From the NCBI GenBank assembly GCA_016702745.1, contig JADJDJ010000001.1, positions 744,001 to 808,000 on the forward strand: a stretch of 64,000 nt of DNA. Reading direction: 5' to 3'. This DNA comes from Chitinophagaceae bacterium (lineage in GTDB: Bacteria > Bacteroidota > Bacteroidia > Chitinophagales > Chitinophagaceae). The position numbers and the translations under genes were made by a program. The notes under the pieces are model-generated. The model made no database searches. It saw only the letters and a list, made by a program, of their open reading frames with translations, and had not been told where the DNA came from. Shown one piece after another: positions 18,081 to 27,687 of this stretch. Within the stretch, counting starts at the first letter, position 1, and each line of letters begins with the position of its first letter.

Positions 18081-19409
18081 TTATCGGAAGTGTACAGCCC
18101 GCACCGGTTGAATCTTTTTAACCAGCAGCGAAGGAATGGTAAGTACCAGGAAGCAAACGGCTAATGTACCGCCACAGATGGCCAAAACCTGCCACCAGAT
18201 GATCTTCACTTCAGCCGTACTTACATAGTAAGCTTCTTCTTTGAGCCGGATAAAGCCGGTGGATTGCTGCAACCATAAAAATACCAGTGCCAGCAGGGCG
18301 CCAATGAGTATTCCCCGCAGGGCAATGATCATGGCATGGCGGAGAAAAATCTGTTGAACGGTCCAGTCCGTGGCGCCGAGTGATTTCAGAATGCCAATCA
18401 TGCGGACCCTTTCCAGTACCAGGATCAGGATACAGGTAATGAGGTTGATAAATGCGACGACAGCAATAATCACCATCAGGATAAATGTATTTTTATCCTG
18501 TAGCGTCAGCCAGTCAAAAATATTAGGAGAAATCTCCTGTGCGGTTACGGTATTCCAGGTGATGGGGAATTCATCCATGCTATAAATATCTTCAGCCACT
18601 TTACCAATTTTCCGGTAATCATCCAGGAATATTTCATAACCACCGATCTGCTTCCGGAAACTGCCATCACTGAGTTCGCTGCTGTCGGCATTCAGGCGCT
18701 GGATCAATTGTATATCTGCAATGGCAAAGGTTTTATCATACTCTTCAATACCGGTTTTGTAGATCCCCGTTACGGTGAGTTTATCCGGTCTTAATTGTCC
18801 GTTGGGTTTGATAAAATAAATCATCACCCGGTCATTTAAACGGATATTCATCCGTTCAGCAGTATAGGAAGAAAGCATGATCTCCCTGGCGTAGCTGCTG
18901 TCGTTATATTGAATCGGTCTTCCTTGCTGAATAAAACGATTGGGATGACCTTCACCTGAACTGCTGTCAAGTCCTTTGATGATCAGTCCTTCTATTTCAT
19001 TTTTTGTCTTGAGAATGGCGTATCTCGTGGCATAGGGCTGTATACCGGTTACGGAAGGATGTTGACGGATCGCAGCGGCCACGGTATCATTCCGGGTGAT
19101 GGGTGTTTCTTCTGCAATGATGGATTTGCCGGGTTCTTTTTCCAGAACCCGGATATGACCGATAAAGCTGAATACTTTCTGGCTCACGGTTTGTTTGAAA
19201 CCATTGGCCAGTGAAAGGGCAATGATCATCACCATCACACTGATCACGGTGGCAATAGTGGACAGGCGAATGATGAACCTGGAAAAGGATTTTTGACCGC
19301 CGGGCCCTCTGGATGAATTAAACGCGATGCGGTTTGCTATAAAGCCTGCAACCTTCAAGTCTGGTGATTTGTCTTTAATCTCCCTGGGGAGTTGCCAAAG
19401 GGCAGACAA
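18081..19409 (-). CDS. FtsX-like ABC transporter permease (LolC/E-type)
   Basis: 442 residues with four membrane segments in FtsX/MacB order: one near the N-terminus (IRLSTIATVISVMVMIIALSL), a large periplasmic domain (~residues 70-295), then three C-terminal helices. It closely resembles lipoprotein-releasing permeases. A soluble ATPase partner is not encoded nearby. The true start may lie downstream of 19409: homologues usually begin close to VAGFIANRIAFN, and a TTG codon there (residue 18) is possible. Confidence 0.88.
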   Translation of the reverse strand: MSALWQLPREIKDKSPDLKVAGFIANRIAFNSSRGPGGQKSFSRFIIRLSTIATVISVMVMIIALSLANGFKQTVSQKVFSFIGHIRVLEKEPGKSIIAEETPITRNDTVAAAIRQHPSVTGIQPYATRYAILKTKNEIEGLIIKGLDSSSGEGHPNRFIQQGRPIQYNDSSYAREIMLSSYTAERMNIRLNDRVMIYFIKPNGQLRPDKLTVTGIYKTGIEEYDKTFAIADIQLIQRLNADSSELSDGSFRKQIGGYEIFLDDYRKIGKVAEDIYSMDEFPITWNTVTAQEISPNIFDWLTLQDKNTFILMVIIAVVAFINLITCILILVLERVRMIGILKSLGATDWTVQQIFLRHAMIIALRGILIGALLALVFLWLQQSTGFIRLKEEAYYVSTAEVKIIWWQVLAICGGTLAVCFLVLTIPSLLVKKIQPVRAVHFR

Positions 19410-19477
19410 AAATAAGCTGCCGGGAAGATTAATCCCTTTTTTTGGGTTATTTTAGACAATATTGTGAACGAAATAGT

Positions 19478-20764
19478 ATGAAATACCGCATAATCTGTTT
19501 GATCAGTACCATTTGTTTTTTCTACCTCCTGCCGTTGGGGGCACAAATCCCTGATCATACTTACCGGAGCAGTATCCGTTCCGTTAAATTATACAAGACG
19601 GGTGATATCTATTCTTATCCGGTCATCATGCTAAACAGCAGTGATCAGCTGGAACTTCATTTTGATGACCTTGACGGGGATGTGAAATTTTATTATTACA
19701 GTTTTCAGCTTTGTAATGCAGACTGGAAACCTGCTAATGTGCAGCCATTTGATTATACCCGCGGTTTCCTGAGTAATCGCATCAACACATACCGGAATGC
19801 ATCGATTGTACAAACCCGGTACACCCACTATATGGCCACATTTCCGGAAAGGAATTCAGCGCCAACCCGGGGAGGTAATTACCTGCTGAAAGTTTTCCTC
19901 AATGATGATACCAGTAAGCTGGTCTTTACCAAGCGATTCCTGGTGGTGAATACCAAGGCCACTGTTTCTGGTATTATCACTCAGCCTTATAATAATAATT
20001 TATTCCAGACCCATCAGCGGGTGCAGGCCAATGTGAGTACAGCTGCCGGTCAGATCAATGCTTTTTCTCCACAGGATCTGAAAATAGTGATGTTGCAGAA
20101 TTATATCTGGTCTTCCGCTAATATGCTGGATCGGCCCACTATTTTCCGGGGAAATTATTATGAGTATAGTGATGAAGAGAATACCACTTTCCCTGCAGGC
20201 AAAGAATGGCGATGGATTGATCTGCGGAGTTTACGTTTACGGAGTGACCGGATGGCGCAAATTGTGGACAATGACAGCAGTAAAAGGGTTGATGTTTATA
20301 TAACACCGGATGCGGAGAGAAGACAAAAAGTATATGTGTATTACCGGGATCAGAACGGAATCTATACGATTGAGAACCGCGACAATGCCAATCCGCTCTG
20401 GCAAAGTGAATATGCCTGGGTGCATTTTACATTTGTTCCTCCGGGTAACCGGGCTTTCGAGGGAAAATCAGTCTATGTATTCGGGGAGCTGACAAATTAC
20501 GAACAGAATGAGGAGTCGAAAATGGAATTCAATCCGGAAAAAGGCGTCTACGAGAAAGTCCTGTACCTGAAACAGGGTTATTATAATTATTCTTATGTAA
20601 CGTTGACCGACCGGAAGGAATTTCCTGCTTCCTATGAAAATACGGAAGGGAATTACTGGGGGACTGAAAATGTGTACATGATCCTGGTCTATTTCCGTGC
20701 CTTTGGCGGTCGCTCTGATGAGTTGATTGGTTTTACGAGACTGGGGTCGACGTTTCAAAGGTGA
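19478..20764 (+). CDS. Type IX secretion system plug protein (DUF5103)
   Basis: The start at 19478 (MKYRIICLISTICFFYLLPL) gives a signal peptide ending near GAQ and a 428-residue protein; the upstream ATG at 19442 adds 12 residues ahead of it. DUF5103 proteins are the Plug component that closes the SprA translocon of the type IX secretion system on the periplasmic side. Family features: RSSIRSVKLYKTGDIYSYPV, then ADWKPANVQPFDYTRGF and a C-terminal carbohydrate-binding-like beta region (FTFVPPGNRAFEGKSVYVFG). With the T9SS-sorted protease at 46 kb, this shows the organism has a T9SS. Confidence 0.9.
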   Translation: MKYRIICLISTICFFYLLPLGAQIPDHTYRSSIRSVKLYKTGDIYSYPVIMLNSSDQLELHFDDLDGDVKFYYYSFQLCNADWKPANVQPFDYTRGFLSNRINTYRNASIVQTRYTHYMATFPERNSAPTRGGNYLLKVFLNDDTSKLVFTKRFLVVNTKATVSGIITQPYNNNLFQTHQRVQANVSTAAGQINAFSPQDLKIVMLQNYIWSSANMLDRPTIFRGNYYEYSDEENTTFPAGKEWRWIDLRSLRLRSDRMAQIVDNDSSKRVDVYITPDAERRQKVYVYYRDQNGIYTIENRDNANPLWQSEYAWVHFTFVPPGNRAFEGKSVYVFGELTNYEQNEESKMEFNPEKGVYEKVLYLKQGYYNYSYVTLTDRKEFPASYENTEGNYWGTENVYMILVYFRAFGGRSDELIGFTRLGSTFQR

Positions 20765-20880
20765 GGAATAGGTATTTGGAATTAGGAATTAGGTATTGCT
20801 TCGCCCGCTGTCGCCTTGGCGAAGGAGGGTTGCCCGCCGTAGCTTTAGCAAAGTGGGATATTAGATATTAGGTTCTTTGG
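20765..20880. repeat. Composite intergenic repeat, inverted relative to the copy at ~39655-39805
   Basis: Contains AGGAATTAGGTATTGCTTCG and a GC-rich CCCGCCGTAGCTTTAGC palindrome arm, followed by TTAGATATTAGG. These are the reverse complements of modules at 39655-39805, in the same order when read from the other strand. 20881-21020 shows no gene; it leads into the SRP RNA promoter. Confidence 0.65.
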
Positions 20881-21022
20881 GACTTTTGCTTTACAACAGG
20901 CCTTAGGTGTAGTCGGGGAGATATTTAAAGGCGCTTTTACTACTCTTATTGACAGGCCAATCGAGGCTTATTTTGGCCGATGTTTCTGACTGATTATTGC
21001 ACTTCATTTAGCCCGGTTGCCG

Positions 21023-21030
21023 TATATTTG
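21023..21030 (+). promoter_or_regulatory. Putative -7 element of the SRP RNA gene
   Basis: TATATTTG fits TAnnTTTG and ends 4 nt before the first paired base of the SRP RNA. The nearest TTG upstream is 23 nt away, so the -33 element is weak or absent. Confidence 0.5.
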
Positions 21031-21033
21031 CGG

Positions 21034-21128
21034 CGGCAGGTCTTACACGACCAGCTCCTGCTGAACCCTCCCAGGGCCGGAAGGCAGCAAGAGTAGGCGG
21101 TTGAGCGGTGCGATGTAATCAGCCTGCC
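21034..21128 (+). ncRNA. ffs: Bacterial small signal recognition particle RNA (4.5S type)
   Basis: The conserved SRP domain is plain: CTGAACCCTCCCAGGGCCGG followed by AAGGCAGCAAGAGTA, forming the Ffh-binding hairpin with a GGAA-type tetraloop. The ends close as a stem (GGCAGG at 21035-21040 with CCTGCC at 21123-21128), and a run of T follows directly as terminator. About 95 nt long, the Alu-lacking bacterial form. It pairs with Ffh to target nascent membrane proteins. Confidence 0.95.
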
Positions 21129-21139
21129 ATTTTTTTTTA

Positions 21140-21240
21140 CCCGCCGTAGCTTTAGCGAAGGCGGGTTTCAAACAAGCTTTAGCGGAATGGGTTTCAAACA
21201 AGCTTTAGCGAAGGCGGGTTTCAATTAGCGCTTAGTAAAA
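21140..21240. repeat. ~27-bp tandem repeat with CCCGCC...GGCGGG arms, downstream of SRP RNA
   Basis: About three imperfect copies of a unit starting GGGTTTCAAACAAGCTTTAG, after a leading CCCGCCGTAGCTTTAGCG arm that can pair with a later AAGGCGGG. Related words appear at 20831-20850 and 39711-39770. Confidence 0.7.
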
Positions 21241-21279
21241 GCGAGCATCCGGTCTCAAAAGGATTTTAAATTCATCAAC

Positions 21280-21933
21280 ATGAAATTTTTCATCGACACA
21301 GCCAATCTGGCTCAGATCAAAGAAGCCAATGAATTAGGTATTTTGGATGGTGTTACTACCAATCCTTCGCTGATGGCCAAAGAAGGCATCAAAGGGGAAG
21401 CCGCTGTCATGAATCACTACAAAACCATTTGTGAAATGGTGGATGGCGATATCAGTGCCGAAGTAGTAAGTACTGAATTCAGCGCCATTGTGGAAGAAGG
21501 GAAGAAACTGGCTGCCATCCATCCGAATATTGTAGTAAAAGTGCCGATGATCAAAGATGGTATCAAAGCCATTAAATGGTTTTCGGATAATGGAATCAGG
21601 ACCAATTGTACGCTGGTTTTTTCAGCAGGGCAGGCCATCCTGGCTGCCAAGGCCGGAGCTACTTATTTATCGCCCTTTATTGGCCGGATTGATGACAGTA
21701 ACTGGGATGGAATTGAACTGATTTCCCAGATCTCGCATATTTATAATGTTCAGGGTTTCAAGACAGAGATCCTTGCAGCATCTATCCGTAATGCACTCCA
21801 TATCGTAAGATGTGCAGAGGCCGGTGCCGATGTTTGTACTTGTCCGCTCGATTCTATACTTGGGTTATTAAAACATCCGCTCACTGATATTGGTCTTGCC
21901 AAATTTCTGGAAGACGCCAAAAAATTCGCTTGA
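21280..21933 (+). CDS. fsa: Fructose-6-phosphate aldolase / transaldolase (TalC-like)
   Basis: 217 residues, the short transaldolase type. It begins MKFFIDTANLAQIKEANELG and has the Schiff-base Lys in VVKVPM at about residue 87, plus GVTTNPSL and the C-terminal GADVCTCPLDSILGLLKHPLTD. The family either transfers dihydroxyacetone units in the pentose phosphate pathway or cleaves fructose-6-phosphate; sequence alone does not decide which. Flanked downstream by a bidirectional terminator. Confidence 0.93.
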   Translation: MKFFIDTANLAQIKEANELGILDGVTTNPSLMAKEGIKGEAAVMNHYKTICEMVDGDISAEVVSTEFSAIVEEGKKLAAIHPNIVVKVPMIKDGIKAIKWFSDNGIRTNCTLVFSAGQAILAAKAGATYLSPFIGRIDDSNWDGIELISQISHIYNVQGFKTEILAASIRNALHIVRCAEAGADVCTCPLDSILGLLKHPLTDIGLAKFLEDAKKFA

Positions 21934-21936
21934 TAA

Positions 21937-21964
21937 AAAAGCCCCGCAACTGCGGGGTTTTTTC
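21937..21964. terminator. Bidirectional terminator
   Basis: Stem CCCCGCA/TGCGGGG (21942-21957) with an A run on the left and a T run on the right, between the convergent fsa gene and the small secreted protein gene; it can serve both. Confidence 0.9.
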
Positions 21965-22369
21965 TTATCGGTTTCTTTTATTTTTTTGATCCTTTTTCAA
22001 ATCCCGCATGATCTCTTCCTGGGTGGGCAGGGGCCCGTCGGGTTTTTGTTTGATCCAGATCGTGATCTCTTTCCAAACTGCGGGGTTTGATTTCAGCACC
22101 GCTTTTACAGTTACCTTTTCCGGTTTGAAATCACCGGGAATGATGAGTTCATTTCCCTGGAAACTGGCCGTTGTGCAGCTGAATTCAATGTCCCTGGCTG
22201 TTAATGGCATCCAGCGCCCATTACTGAGTTTGCCATCCATATTGATATAATTATGCTGTCCTTTTTTCAAACTGTCTGTATACAGGTTAAAATAAATGCT
22301 GTCTACTTTCTGTGCATTTACGGATGTTTTCAAAACAAGGGCCAGCAGGCAGAGTAAAATTGGTTTCAT
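21965..22369 (-). CDS. Small secreted protein, unknown function
   Basis: The start at 22369 gives MKPILLCLLALVLKTSVNAQ, a clear signal peptide cleaved after NAQ. The ~115-residue mature protein (KVDSIYFNLYTDSLKKGQHN) looks beta-rich, with a basic C-terminal tail (DLKKDQKNKRNR) after a QEEIMRDLK helix. I recognise no family. Possibly an Ig-like periplasmic protein, judging by the FKPEKVTVKAVLK and WKEITIWIKQ strand pattern. It shares the bidirectional terminator with fsa. Confidence 0.7.
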   Translation of the reverse strand: MKPILLCLLALVLKTSVNAQKVDSIYFNLYTDSLKKGQHNYINMDGKLSNGRWMPLTARDIEFSCTTASFQGNELIIPGDFKPEKVTVKAVLKSNPAVWKEITIWIKQKPDGPLPTQEEIMRDLKKDQKNKRNR

Positions 22370-22420
22370 ATGCACATTAAGTCGGAAATCCATGCCAAAG
22401 GGTTGACAGGCTCTCCGGTT

Positions 22421-23060
22421 TTAGGATTGTTTAACTTTTATAGGGTTGTTGATGGTCAGCAATACAGACCCGGTGATCAGGATAGCGGCCAGTACCGCAA
22501 GGGAATTCAGGGCCACTTTTACATAGCCAAGGTTTCCGGCATCTACAAAGGGATAAGGGTACCAGTTTACCAATGCTCCTCTGATTAAGGTATATGTCAG
22601 GTAAAAAGCCGGAAAAACAAGCCAGCTGAGCAAACTTTTCCAGGGTAATTTTTCCGGGCTCGAAAAAATACCAGTACAGGATATATAAGAGGGGGACTGC
22701 AACATGGAGGAGATTGTCAGCAACCAGTTGCCAACCGGTGGGTGACCAGATTCCTCTCAGCACCAGATTATACACCAGTCCTACAATAAAAATATACACG
22801 GCAATGGCGGTAGAAACACTGGAGCTGCTAAAAAACTGCCCTTGCTTACTCTTGGGAAAATTAAGTTGGAAGCTAATGCTGACGGCTACCAGTAAATTAC
22901 TAAGGATGGTAAAATAACTGAAAAAATTGGCAGCAAGCATAGGTCGCGATAAACCGGTTACTGCTCCGCTATTAATCATGATACGGAACTGTAAGATCAG
23001 CGCAAACCAACTGATTGCTGCAAGGATGATCCGGGCTAAGTATTTCTGTTTCGACAACAT
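22421..23060 (-). CDS. Pr6Pr family membrane protein (frameshifted)
   Basis: The first frame runs from 23060 (MLSKQKYLARIILAAISWFA) and the second covers the last ~80 residues down to 22421 (...LPWKSLLSWLVFPAFYLTYT through LLTINNPIKVKQS). They join at the GGG at 22656-22658, where dropping one base gives YWYFFEPEKLPW and a ~212-residue protein with six hydrophobic segments. The pattern ILQFRIMI near the start, WSPTGWQLVADNLLH and AFYLTYTLIRGALVNWYPYP match the Pr6Pr family of integral membrane proteins, whose function is unknown. Confidence 0.78.
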
Positions 23061-23112
23061 GGTATTGTCAATGTAAGAATTTTTGCCCTTTCAGGAAAAT
23101 GAAAAGCGGGCG

Positions 23113-24024
23113 CTATTTTTTGATCAATTGCAGTAAAATCGTTTTCTCTTTGGCAGGCATGTCGCAGGCGGCCTTTCCCGAAGTGTTATCACTCACAATC
23201 CAGATATTGCCGTCTTTGTCAACCGTGATCCCTTCCAGATTCATGCTGAAATCCTGGTCTTTGTACTCGTTGGATATTTGAGAAAATCGCTCAATGTTCA
23301 GGTCCTTGAGTGTTTCTTTCTGCAGGTTGCCATTTTTATCGATGGCTACTGCTTCAATGAATTGCTGGCGAAGTTTCCCCTTGGAATAGGACTTCAGACA
23401 AAGCAGTCTGTCATTTTCTTTGTCATAGCAGATATCAGAATAACGCCATTGAGGATTCTGGAGGGGGAGTTCAATCATGGATTCATATTTCAGACTAAAG
23501 CTGTTGTCCTCACTGCCGGGTTCAATACTAAAGGTCCAGATTTGTGCGAAAGTCATGGTTTCATTCCTTTCGCGAAGGATATAGAATTTGTTATTGGTTT
23601 CGTTGGCGGCAATTCCTTCCATGCCATCCCCGCTTTTGGATTTGGGAGGAAGCGGAGTGGAGGTACTCAGTTGTTTACTTTGACCGGTAGCAGGATCAAT
23701 TTCATAAACTGCGACCAGCTCTTCTGAAACAGAATACAATTTGTTTTTATACGAAGTCAGTCCTTCCATTTCAAATTCCTGTCCGATACTGGTGGAGATG
23801 GTTTGAGTAATGGCACCTGTTGCGGGATCCGTTACCAGGATCAGCGGGCATCTTTCGGATACGAAATACAGTTTGCCATCCATGTATTTGATACCGGAAA
23901 TACAAACCTGCTTGTTCATGGCATCAGGAAGGGGTACCTGGTGAATCTGATAGGGCAGGGGCATGGGTTGTGCCAGACTTCCGAGGCTGATCAATATGGA
24001 AAAAAACAGGGGAATCAATTTCAT
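23113..24024 (-). CDS. Secreted beta-propeller-like protein (SdiA-regulated / phytase-esterase-like)
   Basis: The start at 24024 gives MKLIPLFFSILISLGSLAQ, a signal peptide, and a ~303-residue protein. Repeated blade-like strands include GIKYMDGKLYFVSERCPLI, MEGLTSYKNKLYSVSEELVA, MEGIAANETNNKFYILRERN and LEGITVDKDGNIWIVSDNTS. The last is typical of the esterase-like/phytase-like and SdiA-regulated propeller families. Probably periplasmic or exported; substrate unknown. Confidence 0.75.
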   Translation of the reverse strand: MKLIPLFFSILISLGSLAQPMPLPYQIHQVPLPDAMNKQVCISGIKYMDGKLYFVSERCPLILVTDPATGAITQTISTSIGQEFEMEGLTSYKNKLYSVSEELVAVYEIDPATGQSKQLSTSTPLPPKSKSGDGMEGIAANETNNKFYILRERNETMTFAQIWTFSIEPGSEDNSFSLKYESMIELPLQNPQWRYSDICYDKENDRLLCLKSYSKGKLRQQFIEAVAIDKNGNLQKETLKDLNIERFSQISNEYKDQDFSMNLEGITVDKDGNIWIVSDNTSGKAACDMPAKEKTILLQLIKK

Positions 24025-24172
24025 GATGGTTCGTTTAAGGCCGGCCATACCGGGTATCCGGCGAATTTAATGAAAGTTTGTGTTTGAACAAGAGACGGGG
24101 GCAGGCTTTAAAAGGCGGCAACAGGTTGTAAAATATTTCCATTTGCCTGATCCGGGATAGGTTCAATATGCC

Positions 24173-25203
24173 ATGAAAAACGGACATTTGCCTGTGGCTA
24201 TTCAGGAAAATATTTCATTAAAACCTTATAACAGTTTTGGGATCGATGCCCAGGCAAGTTATTTTACTCCCTTCCGTTCAGAAGATGAGCTGGAGGAAAT
24301 ATTGGCCATGTCTTTGCCCGGCCCGGTGTTGGTACTGGGGGGAGGAAGCAACCTGCTGTTTACAAAGGACTTCAACGGGCTGGTTTTGAAAAATGAGATC
24401 AGCGGCATCACTGAATTACATGAAGATAGTGAGTATGTATATGTAAGAGCCGGAGCTGGTGAGAACTGGCACCAGTTTGTTCAATATAGTATTGGCCGGG
24501 GTTGGGCAGGAGCAGAGAACCTTTCCCTGATACCCGGAAATGTGGGTGCCACTCCCATGCAGAATATCGGAGCCTATGGAGTTGAAATAGAAGATATTTT
24601 CTGGGACCTGGAAGCTTATCACATCAGGGAAAAAAGAAAGGTCACTTTCACGAATACGGATTGTGAATTTGGATACCGGGAAAGTGTTTTCAAAAAAAAA
24701 TACCGGGATCAGTTCGTGATCCTGAATGTTACTTACCGGTTTCATAAGCATCCGCGTTTTAATATAAGTTATGGTGCTATAGCGACAGAATTGGAACGAA
24801 TGGGTGTGCGGGATCTGTCCATAGTGGCCGTTTCTCAGGCAGTGATGAATATCCGTCGAAGTAAACTTCCGGATCCGGCTACAATTGCCAATGCAGGAAG
24901 TTTTTTTAAGAACCCGGAAGTGCCAGCTGCCAAATTAGAGGAATTGCGTATAAAGTATCCCGGTATTATTGCATATCCCCTGCTTAATGGAAATGTAAAC
25001 TGGCGGCAGGATGGCTGATCGAACAGTGTGGCTGGAAAGGATACCGGGAAGGCGATGCAGGTTGTCATGCAGATCAGGCATTGGTGCTGGTTAATTTTGG
25101 CAAAGCAACGGGTACCGATATTCTTTCGCTCAGTGAAAAAATTGCGGAAAGCGTTGATGAGGCTTTTGGTGTTTCACTGCAAAAGGAAGTCAATATCGTT
25201 TAG
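24173..25203 (+). CDS. murB: UDP-N-acetylenolpyruvoylglucosamine reductase MurB (frameshifted)
   Basis: Second committed step of peptidoglycan precursor synthesis: NADPH-dependent reduction of UDP-GlcNAc-enolpyruvate on FAD. The first frame shows the FAD-binding VLVLGGGSNLLF, LSLIPGNVGATPMQNIGAYG, the catalytic Ser in NAGSFFKNP and the RRSKLPDP motif, then hits a stop at 25016. Adding one A to the AAA at 24997-24999 restores VKLAAGWLIEQCGWKGYREG and continues to a stop at 25201, a normal ~343-residue type I MurB. As MurB is essential, the break is almost surely an error in the sequence. Confidence 0.93.
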
Positions 25204-25245
25204 TTGGATTGTTGGAAATCCCTCCTGTAAACAAATGCCCGTTAT

Positions 25246-25729
25246 ATGACCCGTAATCATTTTTTATTAGCGTTTTTCTTTCTCTTTGCCGGCAAGTTGT
25301 CTGCTCAGGGGAATCATTCCCTGTACCTGGAAATTGGTGGAAACGGTTTGGGACTTTCCGCGAATTATGATGCAAGGTTTCAAAAAATCATCACGGATTT
25401 GGTTTCAGGGCTGGTGTGGGTTTTTACCCGGGTGTGAACATGCAGATTGTAAGAACCTCACCCATTTTTTGCTTCCATTGGGAGTGAATTATGTTTCGGG
25501 AAAGGGGTTACATCATTTTGAAGGCGGACTAGGACTTAGTTATTTCAGCGGATCATTTTCAGTACTCAATACAGAAAGTAAAGGGAGTGGTGTGGCATTT
25601 GTTCCCAGCGCCGGCTATCGTTTTTCCGGTAAAGGGAAAGGTATACAGTTTCGTGCTTTCATTTCACCCTTTTTGTCTGGTGGAGAATTTTTCACATGGG
25701 GTGGTATTTCCATCGGATACAGATGGTAA
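25246..25729 (+). CDS. Outer membrane beta-barrel-like protein (two frameshifts)
   Basis: Three frames join by adding one A in the A run at 25382-25387 and one T in the T run at 25465-25470. The restored protein is ~161 residues: signal peptide (MTRNHFLLAFFFLFAGKLSA), then amphipathic strands (HGFGFRAGVGFYPG, FEGGLGLSYFSG, VAFVPSAGYRFSG) ending in GGISIGYRW, with the terminal aromatic of an outer-membrane barrel. No specific family recognised. It follows murB by ~40 nt. Confidence 0.65.
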
Positions 25730-25775
25730 TGAGTATAAAAAGGTTTAAGTATTTTGGATGTTTGCTGAACCGCCC

Positions 25776-27271
25776 TCAGGCCTCCTCATCAAATTCAAAA
25801 TCCTTATCTCCGAAATCCATCATACTGCCCATCAGATCCTTGAACTCCACTTTACTTTCAAACATTTTTTTACTGATCAGAGAGTAAGAGGCAAGTCCGT
25901 GTAATACAAATTCCATCAGCAAGGCAGCCTGTTCATCATTGACTCCGGGGTAATATTTTTTAACCACGGCATGAAGTCCATCTACTTTATACAACAGGAT
26001 TTGTTTGTCTTTATCGGATGTGCCAAATTTTCGTCCTTTGTTTCTTCCGGAGTGTTTTTAGCTCCGGTTCTTCTTTTTTTCATTTGCTCCGGGTTCGGAA
26101 AGAACTGCGTAAACTGGGAGCGGATGGCTTTGTCCACCAGGTTCATGGCCACCTGAAACGGACCTTCCTGTTCGCCTTCATACACCAGTTCCACTTTACC
26201 TGTAATGGAAGGGATGATACCGGCCAGGTCACTGATCCAGACCTGTGTTCTTTTTTCCTGATTGATGATGGCTCTTCTTTCAGCAGCACTGATGGCATTC
26301 TCAAATGCAGAAATTGTTAAGCGCGCACTCACGCCACTCTTTTTATCTACCAGTTCACTGTTCCGGGCTTCAAATGCAACCTGTTCAATTAGTCTTTTTA
26401 CGAGATCACTGATTTCCACTCTCGACTGCTGATCCTTATCAATCACCGCTTCCTGTTCGGTGATTTCCAAAGCCTGTTCCAGTGATTTGGGATAATGGGT
26501 CAGTATCTGACTTTCTATTCTGTCTTTAAGCGGGGTAACAATGGATCCGCGGTTGGTATAATCTTCCGGGTTGGCAGTGAATACAAAAAGAATATCCATG
26601 GGTAAGCGAAGTTTGAAACCACGGATCTGTACATCACCTTCTTCCAGGATATTGAAAAGCGCCACCTGAATTCTTGCCTGCAGATCGGGGAGTTCATTGA
26701 TGACAAAAATGCCCCGGTTACTTCTCGGGATGATGCCATAATGGATGACTCTTTCATCAGCAAAACTCAGTTTGAGATTGGCCGCCTTAATAGGATCTAT
26801 ATCACCGATCAGATCAGCTACACTTACATCGGGCGTCGCCAGTTTTTCACCATAACGCTCACTGCGATGAATCCAGTGAATGGGTGTTTCATCACCATGG
26901 GTGGCAATTTCTTCCTGTGCATATCTGGAAATAGGATTCAGCGGATCATCATTGATATCACTGCCCCTGACTGAAGGAATATATTCATCCAGCAATTCGG
27001 TCATTTGCCGGGCCATCCGGGTCTTGGCCTGACCCCTTAGTCCGAGAAAAAGAATATTATGTTTACTCAGCAAGGCTCTTTCCACATCCGGAATAACTGT
27101 ATCCTCATATCCGATAATACCGGAAAAGGTTGGTTCCTTTTGTTGCAATCGGGCGATCAGGTTCTCCCTGATTTCTTCTTTGATGCTTTTTGGACGATAA
27201 CCACTCTTCTTTAACTCTCCCAGTGTTTTTATTGTCTGAACCACGATTGGGGTAGATTTATGGATTTTCAT
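25776..27271 (-). CDS. Magnesium chelatase ChlI-like AAA+ ATPase (frameshifted near C-terminus)
   Basis: The main frame (27271-25982) has Walker A GLRGQAKT (about residues 77-84), Walker B GIFVINELPDLQARIQVALF, sensor VFTANPEDYTNRG and a C-terminal helical lid. It then shifts frame at 26025-26031; one added base in the AAAA/TTTT stretch continues into KVDGLHAVVKKYYPGVNDEQ and ends at 25776, ~498 residues in total as in homologues. This MoxR/ChlI-type ATPase pairs with the VWA gene upstream on the same strand. The first ~13 residues (MKIHKSTPIVVQT) differ from homologues and are encoded by one arm of an inverted repeat. Confidence 0.87.
27234..27257. repeat. Inverted repeat, left arm (flanks the GxxExxY gene)
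   Basis: A 24-nt segment whose reverse complement reappears at 27688-27711 with one mismatch. This arm lies inside the start of the ChlI-like gene. Core words: GAACCACGATT and GGGTAGAT. Confidence 0.85.
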
Positions 27272-27273
27272 GA

Positions 27274-27669
27274 TTAATTGGCGGTTGTTTGTATTTTGAA
27301 TTTTCCAGTCTTTTTTAATTCCAGACTGATGCTTCCGAAGTTTATTAAAAGACCTACCTGTATATTATAAGCTTCCAGATAGTTTTTTGCCTGAGCCAGA
27401 TGTACTTTTTCCAGTTGTATGATTGCTTTTAATTCAACCATAATTTTTCCTTCAACAAAAAAATCAACTCTTCGTTCCCCAATCTTTAATCCTTTATAGT
27501 AAATGGGCATACTGAATTCTCTCGCAAAATGCAGACCCGATTCTGCAAATTCAATTTCAAGCGCTCTTTGGTATATCAGTTCCTGAAAGCCATTACCCAG
27601 ATAAGCATGCACGCGCATAGCAGATCCTATAATTTTTTCAGTAATTTCTTTGTATTTGTACTCGGCCAT
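27274..27669 (-). CDS. GxxExxY protein (PDDEXK nuclease-like fold)
   Basis: 131 residues. It contains the name-giving motif GNGFQELIYQ (G..E..Y, about residues 26-35) and the nuclease-like core (KIGERRVDFFVEGKIMVELK) with the D...E-x-K arrangement of PDDEXK enzymes, at about residues 66-82. Role unknown. The ChlI-like gene starts 2 nt after its stop. The gene splits a VWA/ChlI pair that is usually adjacent and sits between the two arms of an inverted repeat, so it looks like an insertion. Confidence 0.9.
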   Translation of the reverse strand: MAEYKYKEITEKIIGSAMRVHAYLGNGFQELIYQRALEIEFAESGLHFAREFSMPIYYKGLKIGERRVDFFVEGKIMVELKAIIQLEKVHLAQAKNYLEAYNIQVGLLINFGSISLELKKTGKFKIQTTAN

Positions 27670-27687
27670 TTTCTAATAAATCTAATA

